Origin: an uncultured Clostridia bacterium
GTDB taxonomy: Bacteria > Bacillota > Clostridia > Monoglobales > Monoglobaceae
Length of the DNA: 64,000 nt
Assembly: GCA_947631965.1 (NCBI GenBank)
Contig: CANRNL010000007.1
Coordinates: 1-64,000, forward strand
Direction: 5' to 3'
Part shown: piece after piece, positions 1 through 8,220 of the stretch
Layout of the letters: each line of letters opens with the position of its first letter
How positions within the stretch are numbered: the first letter of the stretch is position 1
Program-made: the position numbers and the translations under genes
Notes under the pieces: model-generated
The model's input: the letters and a program-made list of their open reading frames with translations, nothing else
What the model was told of the DNA's origin: nothing
The model's database searches: none

Positions 1-2
1 AG

Positions 3-550
3 CCGACTGTTGAGCCTGAGCCGACCGCCGAACCTGAGCCGACTGTTGAGCCTGAGCCAACCGTTGAGCCTGAGCCGTCTGCTGAGCCTGAGCCGACCGT
101 TGAGCCTGAGCCGACCGTTGAGCCCGAGCCGACTATTGAACCTGAGCCGTCTGTCGAGCCTGAGCCTACCGTTGAGCCTGAGCCAACCGTTGAGCCCGAA
201 CCGACTGCCGAGCCCGAGCCTACCGTTGAGCCCGAACCGTCTGTTGAGCCCGAACCGTCTGTTGAGCCCGAGCCGACCGCTGAGCCTGAGCCAACCGTTG
301 AGCCTGAGCCGACTATTGAACCTGAGCCGACTGTTGAGCCTGAGCCGTCCGTTGAGCCTGAGCCGACTGCCGAGCCTGAGCCAACTGTTGAGCCTGAGCC
401 AACCGTTGAACCTGAGCCGACTGTTGAACCCGACCCGACCGTTGAGCCTGAGCCGACTGTTGAACCTGAGCCAACCGTTGAACCCGAACCAACTGTTAAG
501 CCCAAACCGACTGTTGAGCCTGAACCCACTGTTGAACCTGAGCCAAGCGC
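3..550 (+). repeat. Tandem coding repeat, 18-bp unit (about 30 units) encoding PEPTVE
   Basis: Iterated gttgagcctgagccgac(c/t) with mostly third-position differences. Confidence 0.9.
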
Positions 551-1028
551 AAGCCGCAAAGGCGAGTTTTCGTTTGAGCCGCCGCACACAGCGACCCGCG
601 CGGAAGCGGTTGTAATGCTTGCGAGTATGCTGCCCGATAAAATTCTGGAGAAATATTTCGCGGCAAATCATATTTTCCGCGAGTATGACGGGTCAACGGA
701 AATATTGTATGCGATGTGGGTAATCCGATGCGGTGAAAATCACAAATTTGAATCCGACCGGCCGACAGTATACACCGAGTTTGCCCGAATTACGACAAAA
801 TTTTTAAAAACGGATTCCGAAATAATCGCATATACCGCTTTTGACATTATAAATAAAAAAAGTCCGCGGCAAACAGACGAAGCTATGCTGCACGGAGAGG
901 CGGTCAAGATTATAAACCTATTTTTAAACCGCCGAGCCGACAGAAAATATATTAAAGAATACGCTGAAAGATTAGAGATATTTAAAGATATACTTCGGAC
1001 AAACGCGCTATGGTACAATGTTCCCTAA
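3..1028 (+). CDS. C-terminal part of a surface protein: long (P-E-P-T-V-E)n repeat followed by an SLH-like segment; 5' end lies outside the window
   Basis: Frame +3 is open from base 3 to the TAA at 1026-1028 and reads PTVEPEPTAEPEPTVEPEP...PSASRKGEFSFEPPHTATRAEAVVMLASML...; TRAEAVVMLASML resembles an SLH motif. The listed ORF 615..1028 is in this frame; the listed ORF 10..615 is a shadow frame. Confidence 0.8.
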   Translation, partial: PTVEPEPTAEPEPTVEPEPTVEPEPSAEPEPTVEPEPTVEPEPTIEPEPSVEPEPTVEPEPTVEPEPTAEPEPTVEPEPSVEPEPSVEPEPTAEPEPTVEPEPTIEPEPTVEPEPSVEPEPTAEPEPTVEPEPTVEPEPTVEPDPTVEPEPTVEPEPTVEPEPTVKPKPTVEPEPTVEPEPSASRKGEFSFEPPHTATRAEAVVMLASMLPDKILEKYFAANHIFREYDGSTEILYAMWVIRCGENHKFESDRPTVYTEFARITTKFLKTDSEIIAYTAFDIINKKSPRQTDEAMLHGEAVKIINLFLNRRADRKYIKEYAERLEIFKDILRTNALWYNVP

Positions 1029-1174
1029 ACGGAAAATCGGTGCAAACGCGTCATAGGGAACATCGAATTATGGAGCGGGCAGTTCCTCTCCTCAGTCCGC
1101 CTGCGCGGACTGTTACATAAACATATATTTAAAATTAAGCATACTTATTTTTTATTTTTAAAAGTCTTTCAAAT

Positions 1175-2314
1175 TTACCCAAAAACATAATACTCCGCGA
1201 TAAGCACCGCAAGGAACAGGATATTCGACGCCGTAAAATACAATAAATATCTGCCTCTCAGCGTCTTATCCTCGCGTCCGAGCAGCTTAAACGATATAAG
1301 GCTTGCCATAGATGCAATCAACGTGCCTAGCCCTCCCAAATTGACCCCCACGATAAGCGGCTTAAAATTGTCGGTAAATCCCGAAAGCAGCAAAGCCGCG
1401 GGTACGTTGCTGATTATCTGGCTGGACAAAACGCCCGTTATACACTCACGTCCGGAGATGACGCCCTTTAAGTAATTCTCAAACATCGGTATTCTGCCCA
1501 TATTCCCTATGAACACAAAAAACGCGACAAACGTCAAGAGCAGGGTATAATCCACCTTGGCAAAAATTTTACGGTCTGTGACGGCAAGTATGACGATTAC
1601 GGTCAGGAGCGTTATCCTATAGTCGATAATACGCGCCACCGAGAGCAGACATATAACAAAGGTCACCAAATAAACCGCGACTTTTTTCTCAACCCCCGCG
1701 CTCTCTCCGAAAGTGATTTTTACGTCGCCGGTACCTCGCCTCATAAAAATTTGCACCGACAACAGTGCAAAGGATACCGCGGCATACGGCAGCATAAGCA
1801 GTATAAAGTCGGCAACGCCCATACCTGAGATTCCGTACAAATATAAATTTTGAGGATTGCCGATAGGCGTAAGCATACTTCCGAGATTCGCGGCAATGGT
1901 CTGCATTGATATTACGGGAATTATAAGCCTGTCCCGCTCTGATTTGTCAAGCATATTAAGCACCGTGAGCGTAAACGGCACAAAGGTTATAAGCGCCACG
2001 TCGTTGGTTATAAACATACTGAAGAAAAAGCACAGCATAACAAGTATAAATATAAGGCTCCTGACCTTGCGCACCCTCTTCAGCATACCTTCGGCAAGCA
2101 TATTGAATACACCCGTTTCCCGCATACCCGCCATAACAGCCATCAGGCAAAACAGCAGCGCAAGCGTCCTGAAATCCACATATCCCAAATAATCGAGGTC
2201 GGGCTTTACAAAAAACGAGGACAGCACCGCAAAAACCGTTGCCACGCTCAGCACGGTTTCATTCTTTATAAAGAGATATATTTTATGTACGATATTTTTC
2301 ACAGTCATAACCAA
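1175..2314 (-). CDS. SLC13/CitM/ArsB-type anion transporter (permease)
   Basis: 379 aa, many hydrophobic helices; motifs such as FITNDVALITFVPFT and NLGSMLTPIGNPQNLYLY are typical of the ion transporter superfamily. Confidence 0.75.
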   Translation of the reverse strand: MVMTVKNIVHKIYLFIKNETVLSVATVFAVLSSFFVKPDLDYLGYVDFRTLALLFCLMAVMAGMRETGVFNMLAEGMLKRVRKVRSLIFILVMLCFFFSMFITNDVALITFVPFTLTVLNMLDKSERDRLIIPVISMQTIAANLGSMLTPIGNPQNLYLYGISGMGVADFILLMLPYAAVSFALLSVQIFMRRGTGDVKITFGESAGVEKKVAVYLVTFVICLLSVARIIDYRITLLTVIVILAVTDRKIFAKVDYTLLLTFVAFFVFIGNMGRIPMFENYLKGVISGRECITGVLSSQIISNVPAALLLSGFTDNFKPLIVGVNLGGLGTLIASMASLISFKLLGREDKTLRGRYLLYFTASNILFLAVLIAEYYVFG

Positions 2315-2356
2315 ACTCCGCTCAGCCGATTTACAGGATAACGCTTCGGAGCGTTC

Positions 2357-3478
2357 TCACTCCCGTTCGTACAAATCCGCAAACTTCTCCAGTGCATCGC
2401 GTATTTCTATATGCTGAGGGCAGATTTTTTCGCATTTTCCACACTTGATACAGTCCACAGCCCTGCCATGATTCAGAGAAAGTCTCTTATAGTACATAGT
2501 CGTTTTCTTGCCGGTAGCGGCATACATATTATACAATCCAAAATATGCCGGAATATTTATATTCTTAGGGCACTCTTCCATACAGTACCTACAGTTCGTA
2601 CACGGCGTCATATCGCTGTTCATAACATCTGTGACGCGCCGCAGCATCTCTTGTTCTTTCTCATCAAGGGGCTGAAAATCCATCATATAAGAGGTGTTGT
2701 CCAAAAGCTGTTCTATATTGCTCATACCGCTCAATACCATCATACAATTATCAAGCGACGCGGCATAACGAACGGCATAGGATGCCGGCGAGCCTTTAAC
2801 TCCGCTTTTCTTCATCTCATTTTCGGCTTCAAAAGGGAGCTTTGCCAAAATTCCGCCCTTTACGGGTTCCATAGCGATGACCGGTTTTCCGTGGCGGCAA
2901 GCCGATTCGTAACAAGCGCCCGACTGAATTGCCGTGCTGTTCCAGTCCAGATAATTGAGCTGGAGCTGCACAAAATCCACTTCCGGATGCTCTGTCAGGA
3001 TTTCATCCAGCAGTTCCGCGTCATCATGATAGGAAAAGCCGATGTTTTTCGCAAGCCCTTGCTCTTTTAATTTGCAGAGAAACTCAAAACCGCCGTATTT
3101 CAAGGTGTTGACATATCTTTCCCTGCACATATTATGAAGCAGATAATAGTCGAAATATTCCACTCCGCAGCGGCGCAGCTGTTCTTCAAAATACATCTCA
3201 TATTCTTCCGATGCCTTTACCCGTATAATCGGCATTTTATCCGCCAAAATATACCGCTTTCGAGGGTATCGGTCTGTCAGGCAGCGTTTTACCGCGGTTT
3301 CCGACTGTTCGCCGTGATAGCCGTATGCGGTGTCAAAATAAACAAAGCCGCGCTCCAGAAAACAATCTACCATTTTACATACCTGTTCATAGTCAATGCT
3401 TTTTGTATCCTCCGAATCCGTCAGCGGAAGCCTCATTGTTCCAAAGCCTAATTTTTTCAACCGTAACTCCCCTTTCAT
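2357..3478 (-). CDS. Aldo/keto reductase with C-terminal 4Fe-4S domain
   Basis: N-terminal AKR motifs (FGTMRLPL, YFDTAYGYHG, DYYLLHN) and C-terminal CTNCRYCMEECPKNINIP...CIKCGKCEKICPQHI. Confidence 0.9.
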   Translation of the reverse strand: MKGELRLKKLGFGTMRLPLTDSEDTKSIDYEQVCKMVDCFLERGFVYFDTAYGYHGEQSETAVKRCLTDRYPRKRYILADKMPIIRVKASEEYEMYFEEQLRRCGVEYFDYYLLHNMCRERYVNTLKYGGFEFLCKLKEQGLAKNIGFSYHDDAELLDEILTEHPEVDFVQLQLNYLDWNSTAIQSGACYESACRHGKPVIAMEPVKGGILAKLPFEAENEMKKSGVKGSPASYAVRYAASLDNCMMVLSGMSNIEQLLDNTSYMMDFQPLDEKEQEMLRRVTDVMNSDMTPCTNCRYCMEECPKNINIPAYFGLYNMYAATGKKTTMYYKRLSLNHGRAVDCIKCGKCEKICPQHIEIRDALEKFADLYERE

Positions 3479-3580
3479 ATATTCTCGATTTTAAATACAA
3501 CCCTGCGTTTACATCATAGCACATTCTGTTTTTGAAATCAATATTTTCCACAATACACTCAACGACTACGTTTTCCCAAT

Positions 3581-3997
3581 GTAGGGTCGAACCGTGTTCG
3601 CCCGCAATATCCGCGCTCCGCACGAGCGGGACGTCGAGGGCGCCGTCCCGTACATCGTCGCGCCCTGCCCTTTTTGCTTGCTTTGCCCTGTTCGGGCAAA
3701 GACGCATTTTCGGGCAGTCGCTCCTCTTCGACAAAAATCCGCAGATTTTTGTCGATAAGGAAGAACAGCGAGGCAACTCAGCTTTTAAAATTTATTTTAA
3801 AAGCGTGTATGCGTAGCTTGTTCTGACGCGTGCGGCGCCCTCGACGCACCGAACTAAATCGGAATAAAAAATAACCGACAAAAATCCGCAGATTTTTGTC
3901 GGAGAGGAGCAAGTTTCCCGTAAAAGCGCAGACGCCCGCTTGCGGGCGGCGGAGCATAAAGGGAAACTTGCGACGAGCGAACAAGGTTCGCCCCTAC
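3581..3997. repeat. Palindrome-rich intergenic element, copy A
   Basis: Ends are inverted copies: gtagggtcgaaccgtgttcgc (3581-3601) vs reverse complement of 3977-3997 (gtaggggcgaaccttgttcgc), 19/21. Internal hairpins at 3627-3650, 3728-3755, 3830-3849 and 3875-3902. Module 3903-3975 recurs at 54033-54105. Confidence 0.8.
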
Positions 3998-4027
3998 AAA
4001 ATAAAAAAATGCGCCGTAGGCGCGTAA

Positions 4028-4111
4028 TCGCAAAAGGTTGGTAGTGCGCAAATCGGCGTTAAAACGGCGCGTTTACAAGCCGTTAGCCGATGCGAACGTG
4101 ACCTTTTGCGA
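4028..4111. repeat. Long hairpin with 11-bp perfect arms (tcgcaaaaggt ... accttttgcga) and an inner pairing segment
   Basis: Arms 4028-4038 and 4101-4111 are exact reverse complements; inner atcggcgttaaaacgg / ccgttagccgat pair with bulges. Confidence 0.65.
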
Positions 4112-4253
4112 AAGAGTACCCAACAGGGCACAATTCACACTAAAATCGCAAGCATACAGCTTGCTCATTAAGTGTTCATTCGAAGCCGCAGCAAAGCGGG
4201 CGACTGATTTTTTGTGCAACAAAAAATCGGAGCAAGCGTTGCTTGCTCCGACG

Positions 4254-4328
4254 TGGAGGCACCACCCAGATTTGAACTGGGGCATAAAGCTTTTGCAGAG
4301 CTCTGCCTTACCACTTGGCTATGGTGCC
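4254..4328 (-). tRNA. tRNA-Cys(GCA)
   Basis: Reverse complement ggcaccatagccaagtggtaaggcagagctctgcaaaagctttatgccccagttcaaatctgggtggtgcctcca; anticodon loop CTGCAAA; CCA encoded. Confidence 0.95.
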
Positions 4329-4386
4329 GTATAATTTATTAAAATGTATGATAAAAGACGCAAGGTTATGCGTCTTTTATCATACT

Positions 4387-4461
4387 TGGAGCGGAAGACG
4401 GGATTCGAACCCGCGACGTTCACCTTGGCAAGGTGACGCTCTACCACTGAGCCACTCCCGC
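4387..4461 (-). tRNA. tRNA-Gly(GCC)
   Basis: Cloverleaf; anticodon loop TTGCCAA; CCA encoded. Confidence 0.95.
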
Positions 4462-4485
4462 AGATATTGGCGATTACAAAAATTG

Positions 4486-4561
4486 TGGTGCCTCCGGGCG
4501 GAATCGAACCACCGACACGGGGATTTTCAGTCCCCTGCTCTACCGACTGAGCTACAGAGGC
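4486..4561 (-). tRNA. tRNA-Phe(GAA)
   Basis: Cloverleaf; anticodon loop CTGAAAA; CCA encoded. Confidence 0.95.
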
Positions 4562-4594
4562 AAGTATCAACACTACCTTAACGCCGAGAAGTTT

Positions 4595-4671
4595 TGGCGA
4601 CCCGGATGGGGTTCGAACCCACGACCTCCAGCGTGACAGGCTGGCATTCTAACCAACTGAACTACCGGGCC
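4595..4671 (-). tRNA. tRNA-Asp(GTC)
   Basis: Cloverleaf; anticodon loop CTGTCAC; CCA encoded. Confidence 0.95.
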
Positions 4672-4727
4672 AATACATAAAAAAATCGGCTCAGCCGAAC
4701 TATCCATGCTCCCACAATGAGCAATTC

Positions 4728-4803
4728 TGGTGGGCGCTATAGGGCTCGAACCTATGACCCTCTGCTTGTAAGGCAGATGCTCTCCCAGCTGAGCTAAGCG
4801 CCC
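4728..4803 (-). tRNA. tRNA-Val(TAC)
   Basis: Cloverleaf; anticodon loop CTTACAA; CCA encoded. Confidence 0.95.
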
Positions 4804-4966
4804 TTACTTTGATTGCTCGCGTCCTGACGACAAGAAATATTATACAGGTATTATATCCTTTCGTCAAGAATAACGCCGCCAATTACAGCCGATTAAATCA
4901 ATTTACATCAATTTATCTCTTTCTTGCTCTCTTTTTCTATCTTTTTCCGAGATTTGCGCTTCAAAT

Positions 4967-5854
4967 CTATTCTCTGCCGCTCTTTTCGGCAAGCTTGATA
5001 AGCTGTTCCCGATTAAAATGATACGCTTTATTGCAAAAATGGCACACTATCTCTGCGTCGCCCGTTTCGTCAATCATACTTTGGATTTCATTCCTGCCCA
5101 AACTCATAATGGCGCGCTCCATCCTTTCGGTACTGCAATCACAGCGGTAGCCGACTTCGCTCTCCTCCAAAATCTCGGTGTTCTCCTCACCCAGAATCCG
5201 CATTATAATCTCCGAGTTGTCCAAACCCTGCTCCTGCATTACATTAAAGGTCGGCAGGGTTTGAAGTCTTTTTTCAAGAGCGGCCAGAGTTTTCTCAGGG
5301 CAGTCGGGCATAACCTGAACTATAAAACCGCCCGCGTGCTTTATGCTGCAATCGGGATTTACCAGAACTCCCAAGCCTACCGCACTTGCGGTCTGCTCAG
5401 ACTGCTGATAGTAGTACGCCAAATCCTCCGCTATTTCGCCCGTCTGTATCGGGACATAGCCGACATACGGCTCCTTCAGCTTTAAATCCTTGATTATGTT
5501 AACAAAACCGTCGGTGCCGACCGCGCCGCCGACATTGAGCTTGCCGTCGGGGCGAAGCGGAATATCCAGCTTGGGATTGCCTACGCAGCCCTTTACAAAG
5601 CCGTCGGAACCCGCCACTGCTATTATCGTGCCTATCGGTCCGCCTCCCTTGATTTGTATTGTAATATTGCCGTCATCCTCTTTAAGCATAGACCCCATAA
5701 GCACGCCGGCGGTCAAAACCCTGCCGAGCGCGGCGGACGGGGTCGGAAAAAGACCGTGCAAGGTCTGCGCCGTCTGCACCGTTTCGGTGGTAGAAGCCGC
5801 GTATATTCTAAGTCCTCTGTCTTTTGTAATGCCTTTTGTAAGCTTGTCAGCCAT
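4967..5854 (-). CDS. hslO: Hsp33 redox-regulated chaperonin
   Basis: 295 aa; YRCDCSTERMERAIMSLG and VCHFCNKAYHF carry the CxC...CxxC redox switch. Confidence 0.95.
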   Translation of the reverse strand: MADKLTKGITKDRGLRIYAASTTETVQTAQTLHGLFPTPSAALGRVLTAGVLMGSMLKEDDGNITIQIKGGGPIGTIIAVAGSDGFVKGCVGNPKLDIPLRPDGKLNVGGAVGTDGFVNIIKDLKLKEPYVGYVPIQTGEIAEDLAYYYQQSEQTASAVGLGVLVNPDCSIKHAGGFIVQVMPDCPEKTLAALEKRLQTLPTFNVMQEQGLDNSEIIMRILGEENTEILEESEVGYRCDCSTERMERAIMSLGRNEIQSMIDETGDAEIVCHFCNKAYHFNREQLIKLAEKSGRE

Positions 5855-5877
5855 TTTGAGTCCTCCTGCTTTCAGCT

Positions 5878-5910
5878 ACAAAAAATCGGCTCCGACAGAG
5901 CCGATTTTTG
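5878..5910 (-). terminator. Intrinsic terminator downstream of the cold shock gene
   Basis: aaaaaatcggctccgacagagccgatttttgtttt: AATCGGCTC/GAGCCGATT stem flanked by A/T tracts. Confidence 0.6.
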
Positions 5911-5949
5911 TTTTAAGTTTAATTCGGTTAATCGTACGCTTTTATATAA

Positions 5950-6147
5950 TTAAACGCGCTTAACAGCGGCGGCCTGAGGCCCCTTCGCGCCTTCGACAAC
6001 ATCAAATTCAACTTCTGCGCCTTCCTCCAGCGTCTTGTATCCGTCCATCTCGATTGCCGAAAAATGCACGAAAACATCGGTACCGCTCTCGCTTTCAATA
6101 AAGCCAAAGCCCTTTTCGGAGTTAAACCATTTTACCTTTCCTTTCAT
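5950..6147 (-). CDS. Cold shock domain protein (start trimmed to MKGKVKWFN)
   Basis: [32 protein letters not shown]; tggaggtatt ribosome-binding site just upstream of 6147. Confidence 0.95.
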   Translation of the reverse strand: MKGKVKWFNSEKGFGFIESESGTDVFVHFSAIEMDGYKTLEEGAEVEFDVVEGAKGPQAAAVKRV

Positions 6148-6293
6148 AAAAATACCTCCATTCTTTACAGCCGCATATCTATGCGACAAAAATGATTATA
6201 TCACCGTTACCATTTTTTGTCAAGTTATATTTTTACCTGTTTTTTTAATTTAATTCGCGTATTCAACGGCTGACTCATCTGCCTTAAATATAA

Positions 6294-7442
6294 CTATTTA
6301 ACAAGCACGCCGTCTTTAAATCCCTGCAGGAATTTTTCTTCAAGACCCTTTATTATTATGCCGTCCTCGTCTTTCATCTTCACGGTTTTAACGTCCGAGC
6401 CGCCAAACCGCATAACATTGCCCTTTTCCATTTCGCGATCCAGCATTTCCACCGCGGTCGCGTGCGGAAGCACGGTTTCAAGTCCGCAGTAAATCTTGTC
6501 GCCCCGCCCCAAAATAGTATCGACCGCGCCAAACAGCTTTGCGAGGTGACCTCCGACGTTGCCGTAGTCCTTAACGGTTCCGTCCGAGAACACGCCGACC
6601 ACGTTTTTATTGTCAATGCCGAGCGCGATTTTTCCGTTTTCAAATATAAACTCAAACGCGGGTCCGAAAGTATGCTCCACCGGATGCGCCGCATAGTAGA
6701 GAATGTCCGCGCCGCTTTCGGTCTTAAACACAGCCGAAACGCCGTCGTAGGTTTCAATATCGTTTGCGCGGTACAGGCGGCAATCGCACGACACGGGCAT
6801 ATCCGCCCTGTTCAATTCCTTTCCGAGTATAAAAAAGACGTTGTGCAGAGCGTGAGCCGCCGCGTTGTTCGCGATACTGTCCATTATGGCAACACCGTTT
6901 CGGGAATACTTTTTACCTACCCAGCCGCTCCTTCCGAAATACTTATACGACCTTGGAAACATAGTTATGCTTTTTATCAAAACGGGCTTGCCCCACACGC
7001 CGTTTATAATGTCCTTTTTCAAATCAAGCACGGGCTGAGAGTACGAAAGCTGAAAGCCCACCGAAACAAACTTTCCCGCCTGTTTCCGAGCCTCTATCAT
7101 ATCCTTTATGTCCTGCACGCAGCCCGCCGCCGGCTTTTCGCACAGCACATTACTGCCGTGCTTTAGCGCACATATTACCTGCTCCTTATGCAGACTTATC
7201 GGCGTACTTATTATGCACAGGTCTGCGGTGTTGTCCTTATAAAACTGCTCCATACTGTCGTACTCGGTGACGCCCGCTTCGACCATTCTTATGTAGCTCG
7301 GAGAGGTATGAACGGGGTCAATAACACCGACCGCTTCTATCGGATAATCTTCCGATTTATAAAGTTCATCGAGGATTGCGTTGACATACATATGTCCGTA
7401 GCCGCCCGCTCCCACCAATAAAATTTTAACCTTGCCGTCCAC
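6294..7442 (-). CDS. Gfo/Idh/MocA family oxidoreductase
   Basis: KILLVGAGGYGHMYVNAI...CEKPAAGCVQDI: Rossmann N-terminus and EKP motif. Confidence 0.88.
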   Translation of the reverse strand: MDGKVKILLVGAGGYGHMYVNAILDELYKSEDYPIEAVGVIDPVHTSPSYIRMVEAGVTEYDSMEQFYKDNTADLCIISTPISLHKEQVICALKHGSNVLCEKPAAGCVQDIKDMIEARKQAGKFVSVGFQLSYSQPVLDLKKDIINGVWGKPVLIKSITMFPRSYKYFGRSGWVGKKYSRNGVAIMDSIANNAAAHALHNVFFILGKELNRADMPVSCDCRLYRANDIETYDGVSAVFKTESGADILYYAAHPVEHTFGPAFEFIFENGKIALGIDNKNVVGVFSDGTVKDYGNVGGHLAKLFGAVDTILGRGDKIYCGLETVLPHATAVEMLDREMEKGNVMRFGGSDVKTVKMKDEDGIIIKGLEEKFLQGFKDGVLVK

Positions 7443-7547
7443 CTGTGAATTACCTCCCGAAAAAAATTTCCCAATCTCGCCGACGGAGCCGCAAAACAGC
7501 CCCGCTCCGCCGCAATTATAATATTATCATTTTTATTGCCAAACCGC

Positions 7548-7579
7548 AATAAGTTATCACATTTTATTTCAAGATTTTT
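7548..7579. repeat. 32-bp direct repeat, copy 1
   Basis: aataagttatcacattttatttcaagattttt; 30/32 identical to 8177-8208. Confidence 0.85.
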
Positions 7580-7624
7580 ATATATCTATTTTTTCATTCT
7601 TCTTTTAGTCATAATATATCCTTC

Positions 7625-8119
7625 TTATTCAATATATTTGTAATAATACCACCCGTTCATTTCCATTTTGTATATCTCCCTCTCTCCGGAGGTTTCTTCA
7701 AATACAGGTTCATAATCACGACAATATAAAATACCGCAACTTGCCCCAAATGAAATCCATCTTTCAAAAAGAACGTAATTATTTTCTTTTAAAATAATTA
7801 AAAATCCCTTATCACGCAAATTAGACAGATAACTTTTTACTATTGCGGAGTTTTCCTCTATCCTATACTGACCATTACTTTCATAACACTTCATATTTTC
7901 AATATTATCACTATCAATCAGAACTTTATCGTATTGCATTTCTCGCAGATAATCGCCTATATATTGTAGTTCTGTTTGATTTTCTTGAAAAATTTTATTC
8001 ATTTTATTCTGGTTTGGCATTATTATACCATGTGGATAAATGAAACGGATAAAAGTCAATAATACGGCGACAATCATAAGCGATATAAAAGCTATAACCA
8101 CTATAATGTATTTTTTCAT
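7625..8119 (-). CDS. Hypothetical protein with one N-terminal membrane helix
   Basis: 164 aa ORF, MKKYIIVVIAFISLMIVAVLLTF leader/anchor; AT-rich relative to neighbours. Confidence 0.6.
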   Translation of the reverse strand: MKKYIIVVIAFISLMIVAVLLTFIRFIYPHGIIMPNQNKMNKIFQENQTELQYIGDYLREMQYDKVLIDSDNIENMKCYESNGQYRIEENSAIVKSYLSNLRDKGFLIILKENNYVLFERWISFGASCGILYCRDYEPVFEETSGEREIYKMEMNGWYYYKYIE

Positions 8120-8176
8120 TTATAGTACACCGCCCTTTCTCTGTCATATGTGTTAGTTATCTCACGCATATACAAT

Positions 8177-8208
8177 AATAAGTTACCGCATTTTATTTCA
8201 AGATTTTT
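8177..8208. repeat. 32-bp direct repeat, copy 2
   Basis: aataagttaccgcattttatttcaagattttt; 30/32 identical to 7548-7579. Confidence 0.85.
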
Positions 8209-8220
8209 CGGATTATATCT

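Noticed and set aside
10-615. 201-aa Leu/Ser/Arg-rich ORF
   Set aside because: Out-of-frame shadow of the PEPTVE repeat; the +3 frame is the coding frame.
1018-1063. 9-bp inverted repeat atgttccct...agggaacat at the end of the first SLH gene
   Set aside because: 28-nt spacer and no T-tract; too weak to call a terminator or regulatory site.
3393-4051. ORFs across the palindromic element (3393-3776 -, 3532-3816 +, 3778-3984 -, 3854-4051 -)
   Set aside because: Composition follows the hairpins; no conserved motif and overlapping in several frames.
4038-4882. Several small ORFs (4038-4334, 4315-4581, 4319-4573, 4700-4882)
   Set aside because: They overlap five clear tRNA genes and the palindromic region.
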